From: GWF2-33-9 sp964500435
GTDB lineage: Bacteria > Bacteroidota > Ignavibacteria > Kapaibacteriales > UBA2268
NCBI GenBank assembly: GCA_964500435.1
Contig: CAZCNL010000001.1
Span: forward strand, 519,459 to 583,458
Reading direction: 5' to 3'
DNA length: 64,000 nucleotides
The position numbers and the translations under genes were made by a program. A model generated the notes under the pieces. It saw only the letters and a list, made by a program, of their open reading frames with translations, had not been told where the DNA came from and made no database searches. Positions 27,888-37,117 of the stretch are shown here, piece by piece. Numbering within the stretch: the first letter of the stretch is position 1; every line of letters starts with the position of its first letter.

Positions 27888-28554
27888 TTGTTTCTGAGGT
27901 CTTATTTATTTGTTCATCATTGTTTCCGACATTTTCTTCTTCAAGATTACTTTTCTTTTTAAAAAAATGAGATAACGAGGGTATCTTATTGAAAAATAAT
28001 AAAAGTATCACAATTCCAACCGTAACACAGGAATCTGCGACATTGAAAACTGGGAAATGTGTCATATAAATGTTGCCAATATTTATATCAGGTATATCAA
28101 CTTGAACAAAATCAACGACTTTACCGTAAAGCAATGGTGCATATCCAAAGATTACCCCATAAAAAACTCGGTCTATTAAATTCCCAACAGCACCCGCTAA
28201 AATAAGCGAAAATGCAAGTTTTATTGCAAAGTGATTCTCTCTAAGTCTTTTTATAACATATATTAAAACAAGACTTGCTACTATCGAAAATGAACTTAAG
28301 AAAAACTTTCCCACTAATCCAAAATGAATTCCAAATGCCATTCCCGGATTTTCTATAAATGTAATTTGTACATAATTACCATATACATTTATTAACTCGC
28401 CATATTTAAGACCAGTAAAATTAATTCCCAAGAAGTTAAATCCATGAATTAACAATTTAGTAATTTGGTCAAAAATCACTAAAATGGAAGAGATGATAAA
28501 GAATGGATATATCTTTTTCGCTTGTTTGTAATTATTTTCTTTTATTAAATCCAT
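27880..28554 (-). CDS. lspA: Lipoprotein signal peptidase (signal peptidase II)
   Basis: LspA cleaves the signal peptides of lipid-modified prolipoproteins in the inner membrane. Both catalytic aspartates are present: Asp128 in GAVGNLIDRV and Asp174 in FNVADSC; the ENPGMAFG segment and four membrane helices also fit. At 224 residues it is longer than E. coli LspA (164), with an extended periplasmic loop (about 135-165) and a charged C-terminal tail of about 30 residues. It is cotranscribed with the RluD-like gene downstream. Confidence 0.95.
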   Translation of the reverse strand: MDLIKENNYKQAKKIYPFFIISSILVIFDQITKLLIHGFNFLGINFTGLKYGELINVYGNYVQITFIENPGMAFGIHFGLVGKFFLSSFSIVASLVLIYVIKRLRENHFAIKLAFSLILAGAVGNLIDRVFYGVIFGYAPLLYGKVVDFVQVDIPDINIGNIYMTHFPVFNVADSCVTVGIVILLLFFNKIPSLSHFFKKKSNLEEENVGNNDEQINKTSETND

Positions 28555-28601
28555 GCTTACAACTTATTTTAAGTCAATAAATTACTAAATTATAGTGATA
28601 T

Positions 28602-29720
28602 TTAATTAAACATCACAATTTGTTTTATTATTTCGAGTTGAGATTCAAAGTTAATTGTATTTTGAATTTTTAAAACATTTCTTTTATAAATTTGATAATT
28701 TTGCTCCAAATTTTTGACTGCTGAATATATTTCAGTAGGAGTTAAAGATGATGGTACGATTTCTCCCACTTTATATTTTTCAACTTCCTTTTTCATAGCG
28801 GGTAAATCTGATACTAAAACAGGCAACCCCGCTTGAAAATATTCAAATAATTTATTTGGTAAAGCAAGTTCATAAGAAAATGTTACTGGTTCAATAATCG
28901 CTATTCCTATGTCTGCTGATGAGGTTATTTCAAATAAATTTTCATAAGGAACAGATTTATGAAAAAAAACTTTATCTTTTACATTCATATCTTTCGCAAT
29001 ATTTTCAAACTTTTCTTTACTTTTACCATCACCAACAATACAAAATACGTAATTTTCAAGCAATTTCATAACCTTTAGCATTGGAATTATTCCACGACCT
29101 TCAAGTAAAACACCTTGATATAAACAAATCTTTTTGGTTTCTGGAATATTGAAATAACTTCTTAAATAATTTGATGATGGATAATTTTGTCTTTTTCGAG
29201 GATAATTTTTTACGATAAAAAATGGTTTATTAGTTTTGAAATGCGATGATAAATATTCAGCATCTAATTCTCCTGTAACAACAAATTTATCGACTTTTGA
29301 CGAAAAGTATAACTCAAGCTGAGATAGTGCAAATTGTTTGAATGAGCTTTTTTGCAATGTACCTAAAGCAGAAAAGATTTCACGTGAATCATATATAATT
29401 TTACTAGTTGAATCTGCTATCGATATTGCTGCTGCTAATGAATATAAATCAGTTGCAAAATAAATTTTTGATTTTATTAAGTTACTGTTTTTCTTTATTT
29501 TTCTGATAAATTTCTGCCAATTATATAACAATCGGTGATTTTGTTGTAAATTGATTAACAAATTATCTTTAGTACTTTGATATTGATTTCCATAAATAAT
29601 TGAAATAGTGCAAATTGATAATCCAATTGTTTTAAATGTGTTTATGAAATTTAAACTACGCCCATCAGTTGATAGTTCAGAAAATGATATAAAGCACAAA
29701 TCAAATTGTTGGTCATTCAT
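28602..29720 (-). CDS. Glycosyltransferase, GT4-like
   Basis: A 372-residue protein with two Rossmann-like halves. The C-terminal donor-binding half shows YQGVLLEGRGIIPMLKVM, FCIVGDGKSKEKFE, KVFFHKSVPYENL and the segment ADIGIAIIEPVTFSYELALPNKLFEYFQAGLPVLVSDLPAM; E-(x)7-E geometry is roughly kept. Substrate unknown. The open frame begins at a TTG (29741) overlapping the upstream gene, but the ATG at 29720 leaves a 13-base gap and is preferred. With the FemAB-like gene upstream it may belong to cell-surface polymer synthesis. Confidence 0.85.
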   Translation of the reverse strand: MNDQQFDLCFISFSELSTDGRSLNFINTFKTIGLSICTISIIYGNQYQSTKDNLLINLQQNHRLLYNWQKFIRKIKKNSNLIKSKIYFATDLYSLAAAISIADSTSKIIYDSREIFSALGTLQKSSFKQFALSQLELYFSSKVDKFVVTGELDAEYLSSHFKTNKPFFIVKNYPRKRQNYPSSNYLRSYFNIPETKKICLYQGVLLEGRGIIPMLKVMKLLENYVFCIVGDGKSKEKFENIAKDMNVKDKVFFHKSVPYENLFEITSSADIGIAIIEPVTFSYELALPNKLFEYFQAGLPVLVSDLPAMKKEVEKYKVGEIVPSSLTPTEIYSAVKNLEQNYQIYKRNVLKIQNTINFESQLEIIKQIVMFN

Positions 29721-29733
29721 TTTCAATGCACAT

Positions 29734-30708
29734 CTAATCAAATTTAAAATGATATGTACTTCGCAAAATACCTCGTGAATTAAATCTTTCCTTAAAATAA
29801 ATAAGATTTAAAGATGGTGTCATTGGGTCATCGGAAGAAGTATCTTGCGAAACACCTATATCAAACCATTCATAACCATTTGACTGAGCCCAATTTAATG
29901 TTTCATCCATTAAAATAAAATTTGGGTGATATTTATTATATTCATATAAAAGCATAATATAAAAACATAATGCTACTTTTTTATTTGTTAAAAACAACAA
30001 AGAACCTGCAACCGGAGTTTCATTATAATATGCCATAAATAACTTTAATTTATTTGGCATAAGTTTTTCTAATTTTTTCAGGTCTTCTAAAGAATGAGTT
30101 GGTTTTACATTAAACTTTGCTTTATTTTTTTCTAAAATTGGATAAAATGCTTCGTAATCGTTACTTTCTCGAACTTGGATAATATTTTCACGTCTATTTT
30201 TTCTGATTATTCGTCGTGCTTTTGCGTCGATATTCTTAAAATAATCTCCTTTATTTAAAGGAACCGAATGGGAAATGTAATGTAATTCGAAATCAAATTT
30301 GCGATAAAGCATTGCATATTCGACGTGTTGTTGATAATTTATTGAATAAATCAAAGGTGGAGGGATTAAAAATACCTCCTTGATTCCTTTGAATTTACAA
30401 AATTCCATAAAAGCATCGACAATTTCCAAAGCAAGCGCAAATGGAATATCTTTAGTAACGATTGAACCGTAACTCGCCCCGACAGGTGACCAAAAGATTT
30501 TTCCATTTTCTTTTAGTCCACCTGGCAAAACTGCTACTAATTCCTCACCTCTACGAAACATAAGATGGTAAAAATCAAATTTTCCATGCGGGTGATAATC
30601 TAAAAATGCCATCTTATGGAACATTGTGCCATTATTAGAAGTTTCGACAAATGATTCCCATTCTTCTCGATTTTCTGCTTTATATTCGTGAACTGTTATT
30701 TTCTCCAT
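29734..30708 (-). CDS. FemAB-like / GNAT-fold acyltransferase
   Basis: A 324-residue protein with the double-GNAT architecture of FemAB-related enzymes. The N-terminal part has GTMFHKMAFLDYHP and the C-terminal half KARRIIRKNRRENIIQVRES, LFMAYYNETPVAGSLLFL, and HPNFILMDETLNWAQSNGYEWFDIG, which is the pattern of this family (weak-fold acetyltransferases used in peptidoglycan bridges or polysaccharide modification). The acceptor is unknown. It is followed by the glycosyltransferase gene (13 bases) and preceded by the flavodiiron gene (27 bases). Confidence 0.8.
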   Translation of the reverse strand: MEKITVHEYKAENREEWESFVETSNNGTMFHKMAFLDYHPHGKFDFYHLMFRRGEELVAVLPGGLKENGKIFWSPVGASYGSIVTKDIPFALALEIVDAFMEFCKFKGIKEVFLIPPPLIYSINYQQHVEYAMLYRKFDFELHYISHSVPLNKGDYFKNIDAKARRIIRKNRRENIIQVRESNDYEAFYPILEKNKAKFNVKPTHSLEDLKKLEKLMPNKLKLFMAYYNETPVAGSLLFLTNKKVALCFYIMLLYEYNKYHPNFILMDETLNWAQSNGYEWFDIGVSQDTSSDDPMTPSLNLIYFKERFNSRGILRSTYHFKFD

Positions 30709-30735
30709 TAAAACAAGTATTATTTTATAAATTAT

Positions 30736-31929
30736 TTATGAATTATTGAAACTTGAAAAATTAGCACCAAATTCTTTTGCTTTTTCTAAAGTTGTTTCGT
30801 CAGGAGACCATTGTGATTTCAAAATTTCACTATATACATCGAAACCACCATTTTTTAGTTGCTCGGCTATGCCATCAATTGGTTTTGGGCTCCATCCATA
30901 AGAACCAAACACTGCTGCTTTTTTATTTTCGACTGCTAAATTACATATTTCTTGCAATAAACCTGATACAGTATTTAAAATTCCATTATTTATTGCCGAA
31001 GAACCAACTATAATCCCTTTTGACTTAAAAACATTAGTGATAATATCGCTTCCATCAGTTTTTGATGCATTCAAAATTTTCACAACTGTTTCGGGTGATG
31101 ATTTATGAATACCGGCTCCAATACTTTCAGCTAATTTTTTTGTATTTCCATACATCGAATCGTAAATAATAGTAATTTGATTTTCTTGGTATGCATTGAC
31201 CCATTCTTCGTAAAGTTTTATTATTTTATCTACATCTTTTCTCCAAATTATGCCATGAGCCGGACAAATTTCTTCTATTTCCAAATTCATATTTTTTAAT
31301 TCTGTTAATTTTTTTGCTGCTTTCTTGGAAAATGGAAATATTATATTTGCATAGTATTTTTCTGCTTCAAAATATAAATCGCATTCATCGGATAAATCGT
31401 CAAACATTGCTTGATTTGCAAAATGTTGTCCAAATACATCATTGGAAAATAACACTTTGTCCCCAGTTAAAAAACATATCATAGTGTCGGGCCAATGCAT
31501 CATTGGAGCTTCAATAAATATTAGTTCCTGACTACCAATATTTAATTTTTCGCCATTTTTAACAATTTTGAAATTCCAATTTTTATGATATTGCCCCTGT
31601 ATTGCTTTTGCACCACTTGCTGTGCAAATGATTGGTTTTTCGGGCAGCAATTCCATCAAAAATGGTAATGCTCCACTATGGTCGGGTTCACTATGATTTA
31701 CGACGATATAATCAATTTTATTTATGTCTATTTCTTTTTGTAAATTTGATATAAATTCTTTGGCATAAGGAGTATACACTAAATCAACAAGCAAGGTCAT
31801 TTCATCTTCAATTAGATATGAATTGTAAGATGAACCACTTTTTGTAGAAATTTGGTCGCCGTGAAATTTTCTTAATTCAAAATCTATTTTCCCGAGCCAC
31901 TTAACGTTTTTTGATACTTGAATATTCAT
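30736..31929 (-). CDS. Flavodiiron protein (A-type flavoprotein)
   Basis: Flavodiiron proteins reduce O2 or NO to water or N2O in the cytosol of anaerobes and microaerophiles. The metallo-beta-lactamase-like domain carries every diiron ligand: His79, Glu81, Asp83 and His84 (HSEPDHSG), His145 (MMHWPDTM), Asp164 (SNDVFGQH) and His225 (CPAHGIIW). The flavodoxin domain starts near residue 252 (ITIIYDSMYGNTKKLAESI). There is no rubredoxin or flavin reductase fusion. The frame reaches back to 32016 inside the next gene; the ATG at 31929 (MNIQVSK, 397 residues) fits the family. Confidence 0.94.
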   Translation of the reverse strand: MNIQVSKNVKWLGKIDFELRKFHGDQISTKSGSSYNSYLIEDEMTLLVDLVYTPYAKEFISNLQKEIDINKIDYIVVNHSEPDHSGALPFLMELLPEKPIICTASGAKAIQGQYHKNWNFKIVKNGEKLNIGSQELIFIEAPMMHWPDTMICFLTGDKVLFSNDVFGQHFANQAMFDDLSDECDLYFEAEKYYANIIFPFSKKAAKKLTELKNMNLEIEEICPAHGIIWRKDVDKIIKLYEEWVNAYQENQITIIYDSMYGNTKKLAESIGAGIHKSSPETVVKILNASKTDGSDIITNVFKSKGIIVGSSAINNGILNTVSGLLQEICNLAVENKKAAVFGSYGWSPKPIDGIAEQLKNGGFDVYSEILKSQWSPDETTLEKAKEFGANFSSFNNS

Positions 31930-31937
31930 TTTCTCAT

Positions 31938-32900
31938 CTATTTTAATTTTAATGATAATTTTTCTATCATTTCTTTTGTCATTTTTTGTATGTCGTATGA
32001 TGGTTGCCAATCCCAATCTTCCCTTGCAGCAGTATCATCAATTGATTCTGGCCACGATTCTGCTATTTTTTGTCTGTGGTCAGGTTTATAATCAATTGTA
32101 AAATCAGGAATTATTTTTTTGATTTCATTTGCAATATCTTCAGGTGCAAAACTAAATGCCGCAACGTTATAATCACCATGATAACGTAATCTTTTCATAT
32201 CTGCTTCCATTAAATCAATTGTTGCTTTGATACAATCAGGCATATACATCATTGGTAATTTTGTACCTTTGTCTATGAATGAAGTATAATGTTTGTTTTT
32301 GATAGCCTCATAAAATATTTCTACTGCATAATCTGTTGTTCCACCACCTGGCAATGCTTCGCTGGATATTATTCCCGGATAGCGTAATCCTCTACAATCC
32401 AACCCATATTTATAAAACATATATTCACAAAGTCGCTCACCTGCAACCTTGGTTACTCCATACATTGAAGTTGGTCTAACGATTGATTCTTGAGGTACGT
32501 TTTCTTTTGGAATTCCTAATCCCCACGCTGCCATTGAACTCGGAAGGAATACTCTTTCAATTCCTTGTTCTATTGATATTTTGAAAACATTAATACTACC
32601 TGTTGTGTTCACATCCCAGCATAAAAATGGGTTTTCTTCTCCTTTCCCTGACAAAATTGCGGCTAAATGATAAATTGTGTTAATTTCTCTTTTCTTAATA
32701 AATTCTTTTAATTCTTCGTAATTCATTACATTTAACTTGTCGTAATGACCTTCATCTTTGATTATTGCAGGAACTTCGTCACGTATGTCTGTGATAAAAA
32801 CATTTTCTAAGCCATATTTTTTTCTTAATTCGACTGATAATTCTGTACCGATTTGCCCTACTCCACCGGTTACCAAAATTTTCTTAACACTGTTTTTCAT
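31938..32900 (-). CDS. SDR-type L-threonine 3-dehydrogenase
   Basis: A 320-residue NAD-dependent short-chain dehydrogenase. It opens with VTGGVGQIGTELSVELRKK and has the catalytic Tyr-Lys in SMYGVTKVAGERL; RGLRYPGII, PGGGTTDYAVEIFYEAI, PMMYMPDCIKATI and SWPESIDDTAAREDWDW are segments I know from the threonine dehydrogenases of Bacteroidota and not from generic sugar epimerases. It oxidises threonine to 2-amino-3-ketobutyrate; the partner lyase (kbl) is not in the window. The flavodiiron gene begins 8 bases after its stop. Confidence 0.85.
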   Translation of the reverse strand: MKNSVKKILVTGGVGQIGTELSVELRKKYGLENVFITDIRDEVPAIIKDEGHYDKLNVMNYEELKEFIKKREINTIYHLAAILSGKGEENPFLCWDVNTTGSINVFKISIEQGIERVFLPSSMAAWGLGIPKENVPQESIVRPTSMYGVTKVAGERLCEYMFYKYGLDCRGLRYPGIISSEALPGGGTTDYAVEIFYEAIKNKHYTSFIDKGTKLPMMYMPDCIKATIDLMEADMKRLRYHGDYNVAAFSFAPEDIANEIKKIIPDFTIDYKPDHRQKIAESWPESIDDTAAREDWDWQPSYDIQKMTKEMIEKLSLKLK

Positions 32901-32928
32901 TTTTCTCTTATTATTAATAAATAAAATT

Positions 32929-32936
32929 CAAAATTA
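32929..32936 (-). promoter_or_regulatory. Possible -7 box before the threonine dehydrogenase gene
   Basis: On the minus strand TAATTTTG (plus strand CAAAATTA), 28 bases before the ATG at 32900. No matching -33 TTTG is seen. Confidence 0.22.
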
Positions 32937-33057
32937 ACTAAATTTTATAATTTAACGGCTTATATTCAATTTCCATTTATTTTTATTTTTTTAAAATATT
33001 ATAAAATTTTATTCGTTAATAAGACTAAATAATCTTATTTAAAAATTTAAGGAATTT

Positions 33058-34002
33058 ATGGAAAATCAAACTTATTTAGACATTTTGCTCAATGACCACA
33101 CTTTGATTGAGAGAGCTTTAGTCCTTCTCGAAAAACAAGCAGAGAAAGGCGATAAAATTTACCCAGAATTAGCACTCACTTTAATTGATTTTTTAATTGA
33201 ATATGGTGATAATTGCCATAATCAAAAAGAAGAGGAAGTGTATTTCCCTTTATTATTAAAAAAAGGAATGCCGCCACAAGGACCAATTGCCGTTATGTTG
33301 GAAGAACATAAAGGTGAGCGTGAATACTTAATCCGATTAAAGGAATTAATGCTTAACAAAAAAGAAACTGGTTTATTAAGTGAAAACTTTTTTGTATTAC
33401 TCAATGAATATTCAAATTTGACTAAGAATCATATTTGGAAAGAAAATGATATTTTGTATCCAATGGGACGACGTTTCATAAGTGCTGACGATGCTGAATA
33501 TTTGAAAACTGAATTCGAAAAAATTTCATATAACATATATAAAACTGATGGTTATGAGCGAAATTTGAGATTAATTTCTTCTCTCGAAAAACAATCTGGT
33601 GGTCGTGTAAATATGCTAGATTCAATACCAACGGAAGTTATTCAAAATATGTTGGATGTTCTTCCGGTTGAGCTTTCTTTCGTTGACGAGAATGATATTG
33701 TGAAATATTATTCAAAACAAGATCAAAAAAAGATATTCACACGAAGCCTTTCTGTAATAGGGCGTACTGTTCAACAATGTCATCCTCCTAAAAGTGTTCA
33801 CTTAGTCAATAAAATTCTTGCCGAGATGAAAGCAAACGAAAGAGATTCAGCAGAATTTTGGATAAACTTTGGTGAAATGTTTGTCCACATTTCATATTAT
33901 GCTGTTCGTGATAATGAAGGAAAATACCAAGGATGTATCGAAATGGTACACGATATAAAACCTTACCGGGAACTAACTGGTGAAAAAAGATTATTAGATT
34001 AA
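33058..34002 (+). CDS. Hemerythrin-domain protein with C-terminal PAS domain
   Basis: A 314-residue soluble protein. The N-terminal hemerythrin-like HHE domain shows the expected metal ligands: His14 (NDHTLIE), His54 with Glu58 (CHNQKEEE), His84 (EEHKGERE), His125 and Glu129 (NHIWKEND). The last 120 residues (PVELSFVDENDIVKYYSKQ to CIEMVHDIKPYRELTGE) form a PAS domain like those in the DUF438/PAS group. This suggests O2 or NO sensing or scavenging linked to a sensory domain. AAGGA lies 5-9 bases before the ATG. It is divergent from the threonine dehydrogenase/flavodiiron pair. Confidence 0.9.
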   Translation: MENQTYLDILLNDHTLIERALVLLEKQAEKGDKIYPELALTLIDFLIEYGDNCHNQKEEEVYFPLLLKKGMPPQGPIAVMLEEHKGEREYLIRLKELMLNKKETGLLSENFFVLLNEYSNLTKNHIWKENDILYPMGRRFISADDAEYLKTEFEKISYNIYKTDGYERNLRLISSLEKQSGGRVNMLDSIPTEVIQNMLDVLPVELSFVDENDIVKYYSKQDQKKIFTRSLSVIGRTVQQCHPPKSVHLVNKILAEMKANERDSAEFWINFGEMFVHISYYAVRDNEGKYQGCIEMVHDIKPYRELTGEKRLLD

Positions 34003-34006
34003 AAAA

Positions 34007-34040
34007 AAGGGCTGTAATTTGAAATTACAGCCCTTAAAAA
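34007..34040. terminator. Strong bidirectional terminator
   Basis: GGGCTGTAATTT, one base, then AAATTACAGCCC: a 12-bp perfect stem (34009-34020 with 34022-34033), flanked by an A-run on the left and TTAAAAATTTAAA on the right. It sits between the convergent stops of the hemerythrin gene and the chemoreceptor gene and can serve both. Confidence 0.88.
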
Positions 34041-34061
34041 TTTAAACTTAAACTTTATCGA

Positions 34062-36449
34062 TTAAAATTTTCCAAAATCATCTTCATCAAGTTTTATAAC
34101 ATCAGATGGTTTCATATTATAATCATAAAAATCTTCTTCGCTTCTATAAGCATTTTCCGCCCCTTTAGTTGTATGCGAAGGTAATCCCTTAGATTTAGCT
34201 GGTGTCAAGGTTCTGTTTTCTTTAACAAATTCGTTATCAAAGTCTGATGAAGTTTCTTTTGTTTTGAATCTTTGTACGATTTCCTTGAGTAAGCCTGCTT
34301 GTCCGGATAGTTCTTCGCTTGCAGACGCACTTTCTTCCGCACTTGCTGTATTTGTTTGTGTTACTTTATCTATTTGCGATAGTCCTTCATTTATTTGTGC
34401 TATTGCTTGGGCTTGCTCATTAGACGATGTTGCTATTTCTCCTACGATATCCGCTGATTTTATTGCTCCATTGCGTATTTCTTCCAAAGCTTCGCTTGTG
34501 CGTGAAACTATAATTATTCCATTATCGACCGCTTTACGTGTATTATCTATTAATTCTGCTGTCTCTTTTGCCGCAGTTGCACTTCTGGCTGCAAGATTGC
34601 GTACTTCTTCTGCTACAACTGCGAATCCTTTACCGTGGCGTCCTGCTCGTGCTGCTTCAACTGCTGCATTTAGTGCTAGCAAGTTTGTTTGGAATGCTAT
34701 TTCATCAATTACTCTTATGATTTTCGAAATGTTTTCGCTCGCTGTGTTTATTTCGTTCATTGCTTTTATTAGATTTTCCATTTGTCTGTTGCCTCGTTCG
34801 GAATATTCTTTTGCTTCATTTGTCAAAATACTTGCTTGGTGTGCATTATCGGCGTTTGTCTTTACTTGGGAGGCAATTTCGCTCATTGACGACGTTATTT
34901 CTTCAAGTGATGCCGCTTGTTCTGTTGCTCCTTGGGAAAGGGCTGATGATGCATCGCTTACTTGCATTGCTCCTCGGGATACTTCGTCCACTGTCTTTTT
35001 TACTTCAGTGATTAAATCATTCAATGCTTCCAGTGAATGATTTGTTGCTTCTTGTAATTTCTTGAATTCACCTTTAAAATTACCGTCCATATGCTCTGTT
35101 AAATCACCATTTGCAAGTTTTTGCATGATTTCTATTTCATTAGTTATTGGTTCTACAAGATTATCTAATGTTTCATTGATTCCTTGTACTATTGCTCGGA
35201 AATCTCCTTGGTGCTTGCTTGCATCCGCTCTTGTATCTAATCGACCTTCTCTTGCTGCTTCTGCTAACATAGCTGCATCTTTTACTAATGCTTTTAGGCT
35301 ATCTACGATAACAATCATTGATTTTATTAATACGTCATTTTCTGAACGAACTGTCAATGAAACATTCAAGTTACCTTTAGAAAGAGATAAAATATCATTA
35401 GCAATTTTTTCAGTGGATTCAATTAATAAATTAATATTATTCTTTATTTCATTGAAATCGCCTTTATATTCATCTGTGATTATCGGTGGTATATCGCCCT
35501 TGCTTATCCTGTCTACATATTCTGCGGTTACATTCATCGGTTTAACTAAAGCATCTACAGTTGAATTCAATCCTTCGACTAAATTTTTAAATTCACCTTT
35601 AAATTTATTTGAATTTGCTCGATAATCAAGTTTTCCTTCTAACATATTGTTAGTAAGAGTATTTAATTCCGCAGTAATTTCTTTTAAAACCTTTGTCAAT
35701 GTTTCGCTTGCATCAAGAATTTGTTTAGTTTCATCTTTTATTTTAGTGTTAGAAGTCTGTGTTAATACTCCGCTAGATAATTGGGTTGTTTTTTCAATTG
35801 AAGCTGAGATTGACTTTTTAATATCACTCCAAAGCCATATTGTGAAAAACAAAACAACTATAATAGATGCAATAAATAATACCCACAATAAAGTATTAAT
35901 TCGTGCTAAATTATCTTCACTTTTTTGATATTCTTCAAAATTTCTTTCAACAAGCCTTTCAACTTCATTATTTAGTATATCTGTATATTCCTTTACTAAT
36001 GGTTTTACATCATTATTGACAGTTTGAATAGCCTCATTAAAATCATAATTCTCCAAATAGAATATCACAGAACCGAAAACTGGTGCCCATTCATCTCTAT
36101 CAAATTTAGTTATACTTTCTAATTGCTCCTGACCTTTTTTTGTCCATTTGAGGGTTTTTAATTTTTCAAATGCATTTTTTGTTCTTAATCTTCTTTCATT
36201 TATTTTACCAATAATTTCTTTAACCTCACTAGGGTTTTTCGATTGTATTGCAAATAACATATCAGCAATATTTGAGTTAATATTGTAAACTATAGATTGA
36301 TAATTTTGCATTTTTATTGTTCTTTGTTGCACGATTTCAGTAAAGCTATCGTGAGTATCACTTATAACAACTTTCATCTCATATGCAAAAATAGCCACAA
36401 TGGCAAGCATTATTATGCCAAAAATCGTCAATTTTGTCTTAATTTTCAT
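34062..36449 (-). CDS. Methyl-accepting chemotaxis protein with tandem HAMP domains
   Basis: A 795-residue receptor. TM1 is at about 7-25 and TM2 at about 186-208, enclosing a helical (four-helix-bundle-like) periplasmic sensor. A membrane-proximal HAMP is followed by about five further HAMP-like units (NMLEGKLDYRAN, RISKGDIPPIIT, LSLSKGNLNVSL, AAREGRLDTRAD, KLANGDLTEHMD). The signalling domain tip (EIAFQTNLLALNAAVEAARA) is at about 583-602. The C-terminal tail (about 60 residues) is acidic with no recognisable CheR-binding pentapeptide. It shares a transcript with the TerB-like gene 38 bases upstream. No che genes are near. Confidence 0.94.
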   Translation of the reverse strand: MKIKTKLTIFGIIMLAIVAIFAYEMKVVISDTHDSFTEIVQQRTIKMQNYQSIVYNINSNIADMLFAIQSKNPSEVKEIIGKINERRLRTKNAFEKLKTLKWTKKGQEQLESITKFDRDEWAPVFGSVIFYLENYDFNEAIQTVNNDVKPLVKEYTDILNNEVERLVERNFEEYQKSEDNLARINTLLWVLFIASIIVVLFFTIWLWSDIKKSISASIEKTTQLSSGVLTQTSNTKIKDETKQILDASETLTKVLKEITAELNTLTNNMLEGKLDYRANSNKFKGEFKNLVEGLNSTVDALVKPMNVTAEYVDRISKGDIPPIITDEYKGDFNEIKNNINLLIESTEKIANDILSLSKGNLNVSLTVRSENDVLIKSMIVIVDSLKALVKDAAMLAEAAREGRLDTRADASKHQGDFRAIVQGINETLDNLVEPITNEIEIMQKLANGDLTEHMDGNFKGEFKKLQEATNHSLEALNDLITEVKKTVDEVSRGAMQVSDASSALSQGATEQAASLEEITSSMSEIASQVKTNADNAHQASILTNEAKEYSERGNRQMENLIKAMNEINTASENISKIIRVIDEIAFQTNLLALNAAVEAARAGRHGKGFAVVAEEVRNLAARSATAAKETAELIDNTRKAVDNGIIIVSRTSEALEEIRNGAIKSADIVGEIATSSNEQAQAIAQINEGLSQIDKVTQTNTASAEESASASEELSGQAGLLKEIVQRFKTKETSSDFDNEFVKENRTLTPAKSKGLPSHTTKGAENAYRSEEDFYDYNMKPSDVIKLDEDDFGKF

Positions 36450-36487
36450 ATTTTACTCCAATTTTATTTTTTATTATTTATTTTCTG

Positions 36488-36982
36488 TTAAAGTTTTTTC
36501 AAGATTTCGTCAATTAAAGTTGAACGGAACAAGTGGTTAACATCAACGTCGATATATTTTCCCAAAGTAACCAAAGATTCATTTTCTTCTTCACTGATTT
36601 TTTCGCTGAACATTTTCCCTGATGCATTGGCAATATATGTTCCTAAAGCGATTAGATGATGTTTGAACAACTTCGCATCAATTGCATCGACTTTATTGTC
36701 AAGAATATTATCGACAGTTCTTAATTTTTCTTTAAGTTCGTTTTTATCATATTTTTTTTGAACTACTTTTTCTATTAACTTTTCAGGTTTTTCGGGCAAA
36801 ATAAGATTAAACAACTGCGAAGCAAAAGCATTTTTTCGTTTTGTAAAATGCTCAAATGCTTCTAATTCTTTTTTGTCGATTTTGCCATCGGCACTCCCAA
36901 CAACATTCAACACTATTGCTGGTGTCTCGCAAAGCAATGCCCATTCTTCTTCTTGAAAAATCTCTTTCATAATATTTCTCAT
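36488..36982 (-). CDS. TerB-like helical domain protein
   Basis: A 164-residue soluble, mostly helical protein. VVGSADGKIDKKELEAFEHFT near residues 27-47 resembles the start of TerB-type domains (a G-A-D-G-x-I-x-x-x-E motif), the helical fold first seen in tellurite-resistance protein TerB. The function of such stand-alone proteins is unknown. Start at ATG 36982; ATG 36970 is an alternative that drops four residues. It lies 38 bases upstream of the chemoreceptor gene, so a link to signalling is possible but untested. Confidence 0.65.
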   Translation of the reverse strand: MRNIMKEIFQEEEWALLCETPAIVLNVVGSADGKIDKKELEAFEHFTKRKNAFASQLFNLILPEKPEKLIEKVVQKKYDKNELKEKLRTVDNILDNKVDAIDAKLFKHHLIALGTYIANASGKMFSEKISEEENESLVTLGKYIDVDVNHLFRSTLIDEILKKL

Positions 36983-37117
36983 TTATGTGAGTAAAACAAA
37001 ATTTTCAACAATTAAATAAAACCTTAAAAAGATTAAATCGTTTGATAAAAAATTAATGTATAAATTAATAAAAATTTTATTAATATAATCGTCTAAAATT
37101 TATAAATTTAAAAAAAA

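Noticed and set aside
31930..32016. Longer flavodiiron protein starting inside the threonine dehydrogenase gene
   Set aside because: The added 29 residues are highly basic and absent from the family; the ATG at 31929 fits the usual start.
34264..35625. Two long plus-strand open frames (258 and 187 codons) opposite the chemoreceptor gene
   Set aside because: They are antisense shadows of a repetitive, Ala/Glu/Ser-rich coding region; the minus-strand frame has clear HAMP and receptor motifs and the plus frames have none.
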